From Stutzerimonas balearica DSM 6083 (GTDB lineage: Bacteria > Pseudomonadota > Gammaproteobacteria > Pseudomonadales > Pseudomonadaceae), in NCBI RefSeq assembly GCF_000818015.1, contig NZ_CP007511.1:1412001-1476000 (forward strand): a DNA stretch of 64,000 bases, written 5' to 3'. The position numbers and the translations under genes were made by a program. Numbering within the stretch: the first letter of the stretch is position 1; the number at the start of each line of letters is the position of its first letter. The notes under the pieces were generated by a model. It was not told the origin of the DNA and did not search any database. It saw only the letters and a list, made by a program, of their open reading frames with translations. This document shows positions 25,038-34,933 of this stretch, piece after piece.

Positions 25038-25676
25038 ATGCGCTCACGCTTCGCACCCCTCGTGCCTTTCGCACTCATCGCACTGCTGTCGGCCTGCGCC
25101 GGCCAGCAGCTTCAGCCCGAACCCGCGCAGCCCAGCGTTTCGGCGCGTGGCTCTGCCAGCACCGAAATCGACTTCGACGCCATCTTCGCCCCGGTGCATG
25201 CCGAACAGGCTTCGCCTGGCGAACTGCATGCCGACGGTGGCTATCAGTTGCCGCAGCTGGCCGACAGCGTGATCGAGCTTGGCTTTTCATTGATGGGCAC
25301 GCCCTACCGTTACGGTGGCACGTCGGCCAAGACCGGTTTCGACTGCAGCGGCTTCGTCAACTTCGTTTTTCGCAAGGAAGCGGGCCTCGAACTGCCGCGC
25401 TCCACGCGCGAACTGATCAATCTCGACGCGCCCTTGGTCAAGCGCGACGAGCTCGAACCTGGCGACGTGGTGTTCTTCAACAATCGCGGCCGGGGGCGCG
25501 TCAGCCACGCCGGTATCTATATCGGTGACGATCGCTTCATTCATTCCGCCAGTCGTCGCAGTGGCGGCGTACGGGTAGACAGCCTGGACGACAAGTATTG
25601 GCGCAGCAGTTACCTGGAAGCCAAGCGCGTGCTCGCACTGGCGCCTGATCTGCCGAGCGCTACCGTTCACCGCTGA
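25038..25676 (+). CDS. NlpC/P60 (C40) peptidoglycan endopeptidase lipoprotein 1
   Basis: A 212-aa lipoprotein. The signal peptide ends in a lipobox (LLSAC, Cys about residue 20). The C-terminal domain (about 85-205) is NlpC/P60 with catalytic Cys in TGFDCSGFVNFVF, catalytic His in VSHAGIYIG and a following polar residue. Such enzymes cleave meso-DAP-containing cross-links or stem peptides (MepS/Spr-like). An in-frame upstream Met gives no signal peptide, so the ATG at 25038 is preferred. A tandem paralogue follows 79 bp later. PA-type homologues exist as similar tandem pairs in pseudomonads. Confidence 0.88.
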   Translation: MRSRFAPLVPFALIALLSACAGQQLQPEPAQPSVSARGSASTEIDFDAIFAPVHAEQASPGELHADGGYQLPQLADSVIELGFSLMGTPYRYGGTSAKTGFDCSGFVNFVFRKEAGLELPRSTRELINLDAPLVKRDELEPGDVVFFNNRGRGRVSHAGIYIGDDRFIHSASRRSGGVRVDSLDDKYWRSSYLEAKRVLALAPDLPSATVHR

Positions 25677-25755
25677 GCCAATTTCCCTTGCATGGGGTTG
25701 CACCGATCCAGCGGTGCCGGCAGAGTGATGGCTCATTTGCCAGGATCGCTCTGCC

Positions 25756-26277
25756 ATGCCTCTTCCGGCTCGCCTCACGATCATTCTTCTGGCCGCGCTG
25801 CTGACCGCCTGCGCCGGTCGCAGCCCTGTCCTCGAGCCCAGCGGCGTACCGCCTGAACCCGTTTCCGCTACCGCTGCCAACGACGTACTGTTTCGTGCGC
25901 TGGGGCTCGTCGGTACGCCTTATCGTTATGGCGGCAACACGCCGGACAGCGGGTTCGATTGCAGCGGGCTGATCGGCTACGTCTATCGCGATGCCGCCGG
26001 CCTCGCTCTGCCGCGAACGACGCAGCAGATGAGTCAGGCCCAGGGCGCGAATGTGCGGCGTGAGGCGCTGCAGGCCGGCGATCTGGTGTTCTTCGCCACC
26101 AGTGGCGGGCGCCGCGTCAGCCATGCCGGAATCTACGTCGGCGAAGGCCGTTTCGTGCATGCGCCGTCCAGTGGCGGCACCGTTCGCCTCGACAGCCTGG
26201 GCAACCGCTACTGGAACAAGACTTATCTTGGCGCCAAGCGCGTGCTCGGCAACCCCGCGCTGGCACGCAACCCTTGA
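25756..26277 (+). CDS. NlpC/P60 (C40) peptidoglycan endopeptidase lipoprotein 2
   Basis: A 173-aa lipoprotein with lipobox LLTAC (Cys about residue 21). The NlpC/P60 domain has SGFDCSGLIGYVY with the nucleophile Cys and RVSHAGIYVG with the His. It is shorter than its upstream neighbour because the linker between anchor and domain is shorter. The domains share long identical stretches (GTPYRYGG, VSHAGIY, FVHAPSS/FIHSASR-like ends), which points to tandem duplication. It is convergent with the metallophosphoesterase, with only 8 bp between the stops. Confidence 0.88.
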   Translation: MPLPARLTIILLAALLTACAGRSPVLEPSGVPPEPVSATAANDVLFRALGLVGTPYRYGGNTPDSGFDCSGLIGYVYRDAAGLALPRTTQQMSQAQGANVRREALQAGDLVFFATSGGRRVSHAGIYVGEGRFVHAPSSGGTVRLDSLGNRYWNKTYLGAKRVLGNPALARNP

Positions 26278-26285
26278 GGTCGCGG

Positions 26286-27092
26286 CTATGGCCAGCCCAG
26301 ATTGAAGTGCGAGCCGAGGACGAAGTGATCGTCGAGCATGTCCCAGCGCTCCACGCAGACTTTCTTGGCCTCGCCGGGATGCAGCTTCAGCCGGTTGAAC
26401 GAGTTGGGCGAGGTGCCGCGCAGGCGCGAGGATAGCGTCGTCCCGGCCTGAACCATCCAGATCTCCCGAGACAGCGCGGGATACTGCTTGGACAGGGGCA
26501 GCACGTAGGGCAGATGAATGTGCCCGCCCATCACCAGATCCAGACCACAGTCGGCCCAGCCCTGCAGCGCATCTGCTGCGCCATGCTGCAGGTTGCGCAG
26601 GTCGCTCGGCAGCATGGCGCCGAAGGGCTGGTGGGCGACGACGATGCGCAGCTTCTTGGCAGAGGTCGCCTGCAGACGGCGGGTCACTGCGGCTCGCTGC
26701 GCGGCGGTGATCGCGCCATCCTTGTGGCGCCTTGGGTGGGTGGTATTGAGCCCGATCACCAGGGCGTCGTCATTTTCGAACACCGGCTCGAGCTCATTGC
26801 CGAAGTGCCGGCGATAGTTGCGATACGGCGTCAGAAAGCGAGCGAACAGGTTGTACAGCGGGATATCGTGGTTGCCGGGTATGACCAACGTGCGCGGCAC
26901 GCCATAGCCTTCGAGACGGCGGACAAAGGCCTCGGCGGCAGCGAACTGGCTGCGACGGGCGCGCTGGGTGATGTCGCCGGAAAACACCAACAGGTCGACC
27001 GCATGCTCGCGCACGTGCCGTTCGAGCGCCTCGACGACATGCGGCTGTTCGGTGCCGAAGTGAGCGTCGGAAATCTGCAGGATGCTGGTCAT
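26286..27092 (-). CDS. Calcineurin-like metallophosphoesterase
   Basis: A cytoplasmic phosphoesterase of 268 aa, close to the CpdA/YfcE-like class of dimetal enzymes. The metal-binding pattern is present in order: SDAHFG (D-x-H), FSGDIT (GD), PGNHDIP (GNHD), VVAHQPFG and GGHIHLP (GHxH). Start at MTSILQISDAHFG; the longer in-frame N-terminus is rejected because the fold begins at this strand. Substrate (cAMP, nucleotide or other) is not decided. It lies alone, convergent with the lipoprotein pair. Confidence 0.85.
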   Translation of the reverse strand: MTSILQISDAHFGTEQPHVVEALERHVREHAVDLLVFSGDITQRARRSQFAAAEAFVRRLEGYGVPRTLVIPGNHDIPLYNLFARFLTPYRNYRRHFGNELEPVFENDDALVIGLNTTHPRRHKDGAITAAQRAAVTRRLQATSAKKLRIVVAHQPFGAMLPSDLRNLQHGAADALQGWADCGLDLVMGGHIHLPYVLPLSKQYPALSREIWMVQAGTTLSSRLRGTSPNSFNRLKLHPGEAKKVCVERWDMLDDHFVLGSHFNLGWP

Positions 27093-27251
27093 CGGCCGGA
27101 CTGTTCCTTGGGTCTGCTGGCGGTCTTCGAATGATTGCTGTAGGGGCCCGATGGCAACCCTCAGCGGGCGCTGCCCTGTATTCGAAGCCGCCGGTCGATT
27201 CGATGTTCCCGGCATCGGCGCACCAGATGCAAGCGCAGGTTGCCGGAGCGA

Positions 27252-28346
27252 TCAAGCCAGCAGGGCGACGGTCTTGATCTGGGCCCAGAGCGACAGCCCT
27301 GGCGCGATCCGCAGCTGATCGAGCGAACGCCTGGTGATACGGGCAAGCAGCGGCGTTCCGCCTGCTTCCAGGCGGACCAGTACGTGTGCTGGCGAATCGG
27401 CCGCGGCAATCGCTACCACGCGCGCGGGCAGCAGGTTGGTGATGCTGGTGCCCGCGGCGCGTTCCAGCGCAAGGCTGACATCCCGCGCATGCACGCGGAA
27501 GCGCAACCGGCTGCCGGGAGGCTCGTGGCGTCGAGCGACGAGCACCTCGCCACCTGCAAAGGCCAGGCGGGTGAGGTGGTAATGGTCGTCGTGACCGGCG
27601 ACTTGCGACTCGACCACCACGCCGGCGTCTTCCTGCAGGGCGATCGGCAGATCCAGGCGCGCCAGGGTTGCCTGCAGCTCGCCCTGGGCGACGACGCGGC
27701 CCTGTTCGAGCAGTACCAGGTGATCGGCGAGCTGCGCGACCTCATCCGGCGAGTGGCTGACGTAGAGGATCGGAATGGCAAGCTCGCCATGCAGGCGCTC
27801 GAGATACGGCAGGATTTCACGACGTCGCGGCAGGTCCAGGGCGGCCAGTGGTTCGTCCATCAGCAGCAGACGTGGACTGGTGAGCAGGGCGCGGGCAATC
27901 CCGACGCGCTGGCGCTCGCCGCCGGAGAGGCGGGCGGGCATGCGTTGCAGCAGGTGCTCGATTCCCAGGAGGTCGATGGCCTGCTCCCAGGCGATGCGCC
28001 GGGAAGACGCAGCGACGCGGCGCATGCCGTATTCCAGGTTGCGGCGCACCGACAGATGCGAGAACAGATTGGCGTCCTGGAAGACATAGCCGATGGCGCG
28101 GCGATGCGTGGGGGTGAACCAGCCGCGTTCGGTGTCCTGCCAGCACTCGCCGTTGACCGACAGCTGGCCATACGCCGCCTGCTCCAGCCCGGCGACGCAG
28201 CGCAGGCAGGTCGTTTTGCCAGAGCCGGACGGGCCGAACAGCGCGGTAATGCCGCTACCTGGAAGCGCGAGGTCCACGTCCAGCGAAAAGCCGGAGTAGC
28301 TGAGGCGAAAGCGTGCCTGAATGCCTCGGCAGTCGTCCGGGCTCAT
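27252..28346 (-). CDS. modC: ModC, molybdate ABC transporter ATP-binding protein
   Basis: A 364-aa ATPase of the molybdate importer. Walker A is GPSGSGKT (about 36-43), the signature is LSGGERQR, Walker B is [12 protein letters not shown], and a switch His follows in YVSHSPDE. The C-terminal 70 residues form a TOBE/Mop-type regulatory domain ([25 protein letters not shown]), typical of ModC. The ATG overlaps the modB stop (ATGA). Last gene of modABC. Confidence 0.95.
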   Translation of the reverse strand: MSPDDCRGIQARFRLSYSGFSLDVDLALPGSGITALFGPSGSGKTTCLRCVAGLEQAAYGQLSVNGECWQDTERGWFTPTHRRAIGYVFQDANLFSHLSVRRNLEYGMRRVAASSRRIAWEQAIDLLGIEHLLQRMPARLSGGERQRVGIARALLTSPRLLLMDEPLAALDLPRRREILPYLERLHGELAIPILYVSHSPDEVAQLADHLVLLEQGRVVAQGELQATLARLDLPIALQEDAGVVVESQVAGHDDHYHLTRLAFAGGEVLVARRHEPPGSRLRFRVHARDVSLALERAAGTSITNLLPARVVAIAAADSPAHVLVRLEAGGTPLLARITRRSLDQLRIAPGLSLWAQIKTVALLA

Positions 28347-29026
28347 CCCTGCCACCCCGCGCGGTCGCGTCCGCTGTAGAGAAACAGCAGCACGGCGAAG
28401 GAAAACAACAGCATGCCGCCGGCCAGCCAGTGCGCTTGGGCATACTCCATCGCTTCGACGTGGTCGTAGATCTGCACCGAAACCACCCGGGTCTGCTGCG
28501 GGATGTTGCCGCCCAGCATCAGCACGACACCGAACTCGCCGACCGTGTGGGCGAAGCCGAGAATGCTTGCACTCACGAAACCGGGGCGGGCCAGCGGCAG
28601 TACCACGCTGAAGAACCGGTCCCAGGGGCTGGCGCGCAGCGTAGCGGCAGCCTCCAGGGGCTGTTCGCCAATTGCCTGGAACGCATTCTGCAGTGGCTGG
28701 ACCACGAACGGCATCGAGTACAAGACCGAACCCACCACCAGGCCGGAAAAGGTGAAAGGCAGTGTGCCGAGGCCGAGCGCCTGGGTCAGCTGACCGATGG
28801 CGCCTTGCGGGCCGAGCACGACGAGCAGGTAGAAGCCGAGCACGGTCGGCGGTAACACCAGGGGAAGGGCCACCACGGCGCCGATCGGCCCCTTCAGTGG
28901 TGAACGCGTGCGCGCCAGCCACCACGCCAGCGGTGTGCCGAGCAGCAGCAAGAGCAGGGTCGTCAGGCCGGCCAGCCTAAGCGTGAGCCAGATCGCAGCC
29001 AGTGCCGCGTCGTCCAGTTGCGGCAT
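28343..29026 (-). CDS. modB: ModB, molybdate ABC transporter permease
   Basis: A 227-aa inner-membrane permease with about five to six hydrophobic segments. The EAA-type cytoplasmic loop [17 protein letters not shown] couples it to ModC. The start [13 protein letters not shown] is only 1 nt after the modA stop; the stop overlaps modC by four bases. Length matches ModB/CysU-type permeases. Confidence 0.95.
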   Translation of the reverse strand: MPQLDDAALAAIWLTLRLAGLTTLLLLLLGTPLAWWLARTRSPLKGPIGAVVALPLVLPPTVLGFYLLVVLGPQGAIGQLTQALGLGTLPFTFSGLVVGSVLYSMPFVVQPLQNAFQAIGEQPLEAAATLRASPWDRFFSVVLPLARPGFVSASILGFAHTVGEFGVVLMLGGNIPQQTRVVSVQIYDHVEAMEYAQAHWLAGGMLLFSFAVLLFLYSGRDRAGWQG

Positions 29027-29027
29027 G

Positions 29028-29771
29028 TCAGGGAACCCGATAGCCGTAGCGCTCGATCACCTCGCGGGCTGCCGGTTCGCGAAGAAAGGCCAGCAGGGCG
29101 ACAGCGGCGGGATTGCCGGCGCCGCGTTCGAGCAGAACGGCGTCCTGGCGAATCGGCCGATGGTAATTGCCTGGCACCAGCCAGCCGCCATCGGGTTCGC
29201 CGTTCCGAATGACCTGCGACAAGGCGACGAAGCCGAGCTCGGCGTTGCCGCTTGCCACGAACTGATGCGTCTGCGCGATGTTCTCGCCCTGGACCAGGCG
29301 TGCCCGCAGTGGCTCGGCGAGGCCAAGATGCTCGAGGGTGTCCATCGCCGCGACACCGTAGGGTGCGGTCTTCGGATTGGCGACGGCCAGATGGCGGAAG
29401 TCCCCGGTCTTCAGAGCGTTTTCGTCGAGGGCCTTACGGCTTGGCGACCAGAGCACCAGGCGGCCAATGGCATAGGTGAAGCGGCTGCTCTCAACGGCGT
29501 CGCCTTCCTGCGCCAGGCGTGCCGAGACCTTGTCGTCGGCAGCCAGCAGCACGTCGAAGGGCGCGCCATTGCGAATCTGCGCGTAGAACTTGCCGGTTGC
29601 GCCGAACGCAAGGCGCGCCTGATGGCCGCTGGCCTGCTCGAACAGCGCCGACAGTTCGCGCATCGGCGCGGCGAAATTCGAGGCGACGGCAACCTGAACC
29701 TCGTCGGCCTGGCAGGCGAGCGCTGGAAGCGCGGCCAGCAAGAATGCGGCAAGGACGTGGCGAAGGGACAT
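29028..29771 (-). CDS. modA: ModA, periplasmic molybdate-binding protein
   Basis: A 247-aa solute-binding protein with a Sec signal peptide (ending in ALACQA). The mature protein starts [15 protein letters not shown], with the SNF loop that holds the oxyanion, and includes [11 protein letters not shown] and [12 protein letters not shown], conserved in ModA/WtpA. It is 12 nt downstream of modE, so the order modE-A-B-C is a single operon. Confidence 0.94.
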   Translation of the reverse strand: MSLRHVLAAFLLAALPALACQADEVQVAVASNFAAPMRELSALFEQASGHQARLAFGATGKFYAQIRNGAPFDVLLAADDKVSARLAQEGDAVESSRFTYAIGRLVLWSPSRKALDENALKTGDFRHLAVANPKTAPYGVAAMDTLEHLGLAEPLRARLVQGENIAQTHQFVASGNAELGFVALSQVIRNGEPDGGWLVPGNYHRPIRQDAVLLERGAGNPAAVALLAFLREPAAREVIERYGYRVP

Positions 29772-29783
29772 GGGCGACTCCTT

Positions 29784-30596
29784 TCAATCGGTGGCGAGAA
29801 TGACCTGCGAGGCCTTGATCAAGGCGGTGCAGGGCTGCCCGACGGTCAGTTGCAGCTCTTCGGCGGACTCGTTGGTAATCACCGCGCCAAGCGTGCGATT
29901 GCCGGGGAGGCTGAGCTTGACTTCGCAATTGACCGCGCCTGGCCGCAACGTGGTGATGGTGCCGTGCAGGCGATTGCGCGCGCTGATGCGGATCTGCGGG
30001 TCGGGTGAGAGCAGCACGAAACTTGCCTTGATCAGGGCGATCGCCGGGCTGCCAATGCCAAGCTGCAGTTCGTCGATGCTGTCGTTCGTCAGGGTGGCGG
30101 TGATCGTTTGTCCGGCTCCGATATCCAGTGTCACGCTGCCGTTGACGGCGCCTTTCTCGAGGCTGCTGACGGTGCCGCGTAACTGGTTGCGGGCGCTGGT
30201 TTTCATGGCAATGGCCTTGAGCAGTCGATCGATATCGTCAAAGTCCTCGATGCCCAGTGCGACCTGCTCGAGGAACCGTTCGTATTCGCGCTGCATGCGT
30301 CGCCACACGTGCAGCATTTGCCGGCCGAACTCGGTTAGCCGGGTTCCACCGCCGCCGGCACCGCCGGTCGAGCGCACCACCAGCGGCCGTTCGGACAGAT
30401 TGTTCATCGCATCCACGGCATCCCAGGCGGCCTTGTAGCTGATGCCGGCTGCCTTGGCGGCGCGGCTGATCGAACCGGTCGCTTCGATCTGTTCCAGCAG
30501 GTCGATTCGCTTGCCGCTCAGATAGCCTTTGTCGCTGCGGTTGAAGCGCAGTTCGCCATCGATCTGCAGTGCGGGAGGGAGGCGTTTGCTGGCCAT
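29784..30596 (-). CDS. modE: ModE, molybdate-responsive transcription regulator
   Basis: A 270-aa regulator. The N-terminal winged helix (about 20-115) has GSISRAAKAAGISYKAAWDAVDAM, the LysR-like DNA-binding helix-turn-helix of ModE. Two TOBE/MopI domains (about 130-195 and 200-268) bind molybdate: SARNQLRGTVSSLEKGAVN and SARNRLHGTITTLRPGAVN. The start is the second Met, 7 nt after TGGAG; an in-frame ATG 12 nt earlier contains this ribosome site. A ModE operator lies 35 nt upstream, so it represses its own operon when molybdate is plentiful. Confidence 0.95.
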   Translation of the reverse strand: MASKRLPPALQIDGELRFNRSDKGYLSGKRIDLLEQIEATGSISRAAKAAGISYKAAWDAVDAMNNLSERPLVVRSTGGAGGGGTRLTEFGRQMLHVWRRMQREYERFLEQVALGIEDFDDIDRLLKAIAMKTSARNQLRGTVSSLEKGAVNGSVTLDIGAGQTITATLTNDSIDELQLGIGSPAIALIKASFVLLSPDPQIRISARNRLHGTITTLRPGAVNCEVKLSLPGNRTLGAVITNESAEELQLTVGQPCTALIKASQVILATD

Positions 30597-30630
30597 GCGG
30601 TGCTCCATCGGATTGGGCGCATTCTGGCCT

Positions 30631-30654
30631 CGTTATATTCGTCTGTATATAGCG
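30631..30654 (-). promoter_or_regulatory. ModE operator upstream of modEABC
   Basis: An inverted repeat with half-sites CGTTATATT (30631-30639) and TATATAGCG (30646-30654) separated by 6 nt. It matches the known E. coli ModE box (CGTTATAT...TATATAACG type) with one difference. It is 35 nt before the modE start and overlaps the likely -10 region on the minus strand, which would give repression. Confidence 0.85.
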
Positions 30655-30744
30655 CAGCCGAATTTCGGTTGGCTTGGTGGCGGAGGGTTTGCGGCAGCCC
30701 GCAACCGACGCTAGCTTGTGAGCAGACCGTTCGGAGGCATGGCT

Positions 30745-31290
30745 ATGAGACATCGATTCTGGTTTGGCGCCTGTCTGGCTCTGGCGGCGGGTGCCGTACA
30801 GGCGGGCGAATGCCCGGCACTGCTGCAACATGAGTTACCCGAGTTGCGCTCCAAGGGGCAGGTCAATTTCTGCGAGCGCTTTGCCGGCAAGGCTTTGCTC
30901 GTCGTCAATACTGCGAGCCACTGCGGCTTTACTCCCCAGTTCAAGGGATTGGAGGCGCTTTATCAGCGTTACCGGGAGCAGGGGCTGGAGGTCGTCGGCG
31001 TACCGTCCGATGACTTTTTTCAGGAGGATGATGACGCCGCCGAAACGGCGAAGGTCTGCTACGTCAATTATGGCGTCACCTTCACCATGACAGCCGAGCA
31101 ACCGGTGCGTGGCGATGATGCGACCCCGTTGTTCCGCGAGCTGGCCGAACAGGCCGGGCGCGCGCCGCGCTGGAATTTCTACAAATACGTGGTGGACCGC
31201 GAGGGGCGGGTGGTGGCGTCGTTCTCGAGCAAGGTCACGCCTGACGACCCGGAGTTGCTCGCCGCCGTCGAGAAAGCGCTGGGCAAATAG
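30745..31290 (+). CDS. Periplasmic glutathione peroxidase family protein
   Basis: A 181-aa thiol peroxidase of the GPx family with a signal peptide ([20 protein letters not shown]). The catalytic Cys is in [16 protein letters not shown], where animal enzymes carry selenocysteine. The family Trp/Asn pair is in [17 protein letters not shown] lies 7 nt before the chosen ATG and only 1 nt from an earlier ATG, which decides the start. Export suggests defence against periplasmic hydroperoxides, perhaps with thioredoxin-type reductants. Divergent from modE. Confidence 0.9.
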   Translation: MRHRFWFGACLALAAGAVQAGECPALLQHELPELRSKGQVNFCERFAGKALLVVNTASHCGFTPQFKGLEALYQRYREQGLEVVGVPSDDFFQEDDDAAETAKVCYVNYGVTFTMTAEQPVRGDDATPLFRELAEQAGRAPRWNFYKYVVDREGRVVASFSSKVTPDDPELLAAVEKALGK

Positions 31291-31305
31291 TCGTCTTGAA
31301 AGCAA

Positions 31306-31327
31306 AACCCCGGCCGAAGCCGGGGTT
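31306..31327. terminator. Bidirectional terminator between gpx and fadL-type genes
   Basis: AACCCCGGC (31306-31314) pairs with GCCGGGGTT (31319-31327) around CGAA. On the minus strand TTTTGC follows, on the plus strand only TTGATT. It lies between convergent genes with stops at 31290 and 31335. Confidence 0.85.
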
Positions 31328-31334
31328 GATTGCA

Positions 31335-32669
31335 TCAGAAGCGGTAACTCAAGGCAGCGCCGAAGCCGTGAGCGCTGTTCTCGTACTTCGAGCTGTAGCT
31401 CTGGCCGACAGCACCACCTGCATAGGTTTTGCTTTGGTCGATGCTGACTTCTTCTTCCATCAGGTAGGAGTAGGCCAGGTCCACGGTGATGTCTTCTGTC
31501 GGACTCCAGCCGAGACCCACGCTGACTGCCGTACGGTCGCCAGTGGGGATTCGCGGAGAGCGATGGGTGTTATTCGCCGGGCTCTGATCGAAGGCAAGGC
31601 CGGTACGCAGCGTCCATTGCGGATTCAGCTTGTAGGCGGCGCCCAAGGCGTAGGACCAGGTGTCATGCCAATCCTGCTCCTCGGTGATGGTGCCGAATTG
31701 GCCGGCCGCGGCCGCGCCCACGCCTTCGTTCTCCACGGTGATCTCTTCGAGCCGGCTCCAGCGCGTCCACATGGCGCCAGCATAGAGCGTCCAGTTGGCG
31801 TTCAGCTCGTGCGTGATGGAGACGTCCACGGATTCGGGGGTTTCGAGGTCCAGGGACGCATCGTATTCGCCGTAAGCGTTAATGCTCAAACCCGGGATGC
31901 CGTTGCCCAGCACCGGATCGCTGCCCGACACTTTGGTGTCGCCTTCGAGCTTGTAGTCCACGCTCGAGTGATAGGTGATACCGGCGCGCGTGTGCGGAGT
32001 GAATTCGTAGAGCAAGCCGGCGTTGAAGCCAAGCGCGGTATCGTCGCCCTCGATTTTTACCCGGCTGTCATTCGGGCCGGCGATACCCGGCACTGCGCTT
32101 TCCAGTTGACCGTCGATACGGTTGATGGTCGGGCCAAAGCCGATCGACAGTTTCTCGTTGAAGCGGTAGCTCACCGTTGGCTGGACGGTGATTACCCGGA
32201 CCTCGCTGTAGTCGCCGAAATAACGACCCTGGAAGCCACCCTCATAGTCGGTGATCAGGCCGAACGGCACGTAGACGCCGACGCCCAGCGCCCACTTGTC
32301 ATCGATCGGCTTGACGTAGTAGCCCATCGGGACGGCGGTCGTCGGCACCATGTCGCCATCGTTACTGCCGCTCGTGGGGCCAGCGGCCGGACCGAGGCCG
32401 TTGAAAAAGCTGCCGGAGGCATCGTCGATATCCGTCTTGGCATGAATCGCCGCCATGCCGAAGCTGACTTCCTCACGCTTGAGGCGAGCCATGCCCGCCG
32501 GGTTGCCGAACAAGGTGGTAGCGTCATCGGCAGACGAGGAGCGGCCGGCGAAGGAGGTGCCCATGCCACTGATGCTCTGCTCGTTGAGCGCGAAGCCGGA
32601 AGCCATCAGCTGGGTGGACATTGCACTTACGGCCACTGCGAGAGCGGTTTTCAACCATCTTGTTTTCAT
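31335..32669 (-). CDS. OmpP1/FadL-family outer-membrane porin
   Basis: An outer-membrane barrel of the FadL family, 444 aa, which lets hydrophobic compounds such as long-chain fatty acids cross. A signal peptide (MKTRWLKTALAVAVSAMSTQLMASG region) is followed by the plug-domain start FALNEQSISGMGTSFAGRSS and the NPAGM motif at about residue 55. The C-terminal residue is Phe, as in outer-membrane barrels. A GAGGAG ribosome site precedes the chosen ATG. Substrate is not determined by the sequence. Confidence 0.9.
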   Translation of the reverse strand: MKTRWLKTALAVAVSAMSTQLMASGFALNEQSISGMGTSFAGRSSSADDATTLFGNPAGMARLKREEVSFGMAAIHAKTDIDDASGSFFNGLGPAAGPTSGSNDGDMVPTTAVPMGYYVKPIDDKWALGVGVYVPFGLITDYEGGFQGRYFGDYSEVRVITVQPTVSYRFNEKLSIGFGPTINRIDGQLESAVPGIAGPNDSRVKIEGDDTALGFNAGLLYEFTPHTRAGITYHSSVDYKLEGDTKVSGSDPVLGNGIPGLSINAYGEYDASLDLETPESVDVSITHELNANWTLYAGAMWTRWSRLEEITVENEGVGAAAAGQFGTITEEQDWHDTWSYALGAAYKLNPQWTLRTGLAFDQSPANNTHRSPRIPTGDRTAVSVGLGWSPTEDITVDLAYSYLMEEEVSIDQSKTYAGGAVGQSYSSKYENSAHGFGAALSYRF

Positions 32670-32831
32670 TGTGTACTCCTCAGGTAAAAGCGGCTCGGAA
32701 CCTACCAACTTTGTCTGAGCAGCAGCAAACGAAAGAGTGCAATTTTTCGTAAATACGGCGACGATCGGTCGTAAATACCTGCAAAAGTCAAGGTGATTGT
32801 GAAACCGTCAATCCTCTTGGTGACCGATTGG

Positions 32832-33674
32832 TCAGGAATCGCCGCGTGCTACCGGTCGTGCGGGGTCTGTGATCCACTCGCTCCATGAGCCGGCATACAG
32901 GCGCGGCAGGCCAAGCCCTGCCAGGGACATGGCGAACAGATTGTGGCAAGCCGTTACGCCCGATCCGCAATAGGCAACGAGGGGCCGAGCGTCGCCGTCG
33001 CTGATCGATAGAAAGCGCTGACGCAGTTGGTCTGGGGCGAGGAAGCGCCCGTCGCCGCCGAGATTCTCGCTGAACGGTGCGCAGATGGCGCCCGGAATGT
33101 GGCCTGCCACCGGGTCCAGGGGCTCGACATCGCCACGGAATCGCGGCTGTGCTCGGGCGTCGAGCAGCTGGAAATCCGCTAGCTGTCGCGCCAGTTCTGT
33201 GGCTTCGATCAGCATCTGCGGGTCCGGCTGGCCGGTGAACGTTCCGCATTCTGCGGAGCACTCATGAGCCTCCAGTGGCAGACCAGCCTGTCGCCAGGCG
33301 GCAAGCCCTCCATCGAGCAGATAGACATCGTTGCGCTTGCCGAGCCAGGCCAGCAGCCACCAGGCGCGTGCGGCAAAGGCGCCGGGGCCGTCGTCGTAGA
33401 GCACGATGCGGCTGTCGTTGTCGACGCCGATTTCACGCAATCGGCGTATCAGCCGCTGCGGCTCCGGCAGCGGATGGCGCCCGGTCACGCCGGGCTCCAC
33501 CGGGCCGGAGAGATCGCGCTCCAGATCCAGGAAGCGCGCGCCTGGCAGATGGCCTTCGAGATAGCTGCGCTGGCCATGGCTGGGGTCTTCAAGGGCAAAG
33601 CGGCAATCGATCAGCAGGCTCTGCGGCAGGCTGCCGGCCAGTTGCTGGGCGGTGATCAGGCGTGCAAGCGACAT
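32832..33674 (-). CDS. sseA: 3-mercaptopyruvate/thiosulfate sulfurtransferase SseA
   Basis: A two-rhodanese-domain enzyme of 280 aa. The N-terminal domain lacks a catalytic Cys loop; the C-terminal domain has C236 in YCGSGVTA. CGSGVTA rather than CRKGVTA is typical of 3-mercaptopyruvate sulfurtransferase. A GAGGAG ribosome site 6 nt before the chosen ATG decides the start, and the longer in-frame N-terminus runs into the rnd control region. It is divergent from rnd. Confidence 0.88.
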   Translation of the reverse strand: MSLARLITAQQLAGSLPQSLLIDCRFALEDPSHGQRSYLEGHLPGARFLDLERDLSGPVEPGVTGRHPLPEPQRLIRRLREIGVDNDSRIVLYDDGPGAFAARAWWLLAWLGKRNDVYLLDGGLAAWRQAGLPLEAHECSAECGTFTGQPDPQMLIEATELARQLADFQLLDARAQPRFRGDVEPLDPVAGHIPGAICAPFSENLGGDGRFLAPDQLRQRFLSISDGDARPLVAYCGSGVTACHNLFAMSLAGLGLPRLYAGSWSEWITDPARPVARGDS

Positions 33675-33808
33675 AGGGAGCTCCTCGGCAAGAGCGGAAA
33701 CACTAGCAGGCCTCCGATGAGGCAGAAACGCCTGATGCCGGTAACTGGCGATATACTGCCGGCCTCGTTCGGCCGTGCGGCGGTCGTCCGCCGAAACAAG
33801 GAGGCCGA

Positions 33809-34933
33809 GTGGCCATCGAAACCCAATGGGTGCTGGATGATGAGCATCTGACCCGTCTGTGCGATGCCTGGCGGCAGCTGCCGTTCGTCGCACTGGACAC
33901 CGAATTCATGCGTGTCGACACCTTTTATCCCATCGCCGGCCTGATTCAGGTGGGTGATGGCTGCTGCGCCTATCTCATCGATCCATTGCGGATCAGCGAC
34001 TGGTCCGCGTTCTGCGGGCTGCTCGAGGACGAGCGCGTGACCAAGGTGCTGCATGCCTGCAGCGAGGATCTGGAGGTCTTGCTGCGGCTGACCGGCAGCC
34101 TGCCTTCGCCACTGTTTGATACGCAGCTGGCGGCCGGCTACCTCAACATCGGTTTTTCGATGGGCTATTCGCGGCTGGTGCAGGCGGTGCTCGGTATCGA
34201 GCTGCCGAAGGGGGAGACGCGCTCGGACTGGCTGCAACGCCCTCTTAGCGAAATGCAGGTGCGCTACGCCGCCGAAGACGCCCAGCACCTGGCTGAACTC
34301 TACCTGGCGCTGCTGCCCAGGCTGGATTCGAGCAAGCGTGCCTGGATACTCGAGGATGGCGAAGAGCTGGTCGCCAACCTGCGTCGTCATAGCGATCCGC
34401 TGGAGGCCTATCGTGAGGTCAAGCAGGCCTGGCGGCTCAAGCCGCAGCAGCTCGCGGTCCTGCGCGCCTTGACCGCCTGGCGTGAAAGCGAGGCGCGAAC
34501 GCGCAACCAGCCGCGCAACCGTATCCTGCGTGAGGCGAGCCTTTGGCCGCTGGCGCGCACCCAGCCGAAGGATCTGGTTGCGCTGGCACGGATCGAGGAT
34601 ATGCATCCACGCACCGTGCGCCAGGATGGCGAGACGATTCTCGCGCTGATCGGCGAGGCTGCCGCGTCAGACGCGGCGACCTGGCCGGCACCGCTGCCTG
34701 AGCCATTGCCGTTGGAGGCCGGCGGCCTGCTGAAAAAACTGCGTGCGGTAGGCCAGCGAGAGGCTGAGCGTCTGGACATTGCGCCCGAGCTGATGCTGCG
34801 CAAGAAATCCCTCGAGGCGCTCATAAAGAGCGGCTATCCACAGGGTCCCTATCGCCTGCCCGACTCGTTGCGCGGATGGCGGCGCGAGCTCATGGGGCAG
34901 GCTCTGCTCGACGTTATGGAACATAAGCAATGA
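33809..34933 (+). CDS. rnd: Ribonuclease D
   Basis: A 3'-5' exoribonuclease for tRNA 3' maturation, 374 aa. The DEDDy catalytic set is visible: D30 and E32 in LDTEFMRVD, an Asp in [10 protein letters not shown], and YAAEDAQHL with the final Tyr/Asp. An HRDC domain (about 210-290) follows. Translation starts at GTG, with AAGGAGG 4 nt upstream. Its ATGA overlaps ycgL, as often seen in pseudomonads. Confidence 0.94.
   Translation: MAIETQWVLDDEHLTRLCDAWRQLPFVALDTEFMRVDTFYPIAGLIQVGDGCCAYLIDPLRISDWSAFCGLLEDERVTKVLHACSEDLEVLLRLTGSLPSPLFDTQLAAGYLNIGFSMGYSRLVQAVLGIELPKGETRSDWLQRPLSEMQVRYAAEDAQHLAELYLALLPRLDSSKRAWILEDGEELVANLRRHSDPLEAYREVKQAWRLKPQQLAVLRALTAWRESEARTRNQPRNRILREASLWPLARTQPKDLVALARIEDMHPRTVRQDGETILALIGEAAASDAATWPAPLPEPLPLEAGGLLKKLRAVGQREAERLDIAPELMLRKKSLEALIKSGYPQGPYRLPDSLRGWRRELMGQALLDVMEHKQ

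Noticed and set aside
27082..27251. Small gene between the metallophosphoesterase and modC
   Set aside because: Frames have no ribosome site and overlap the gene ends; the gap is best read as noncoding.
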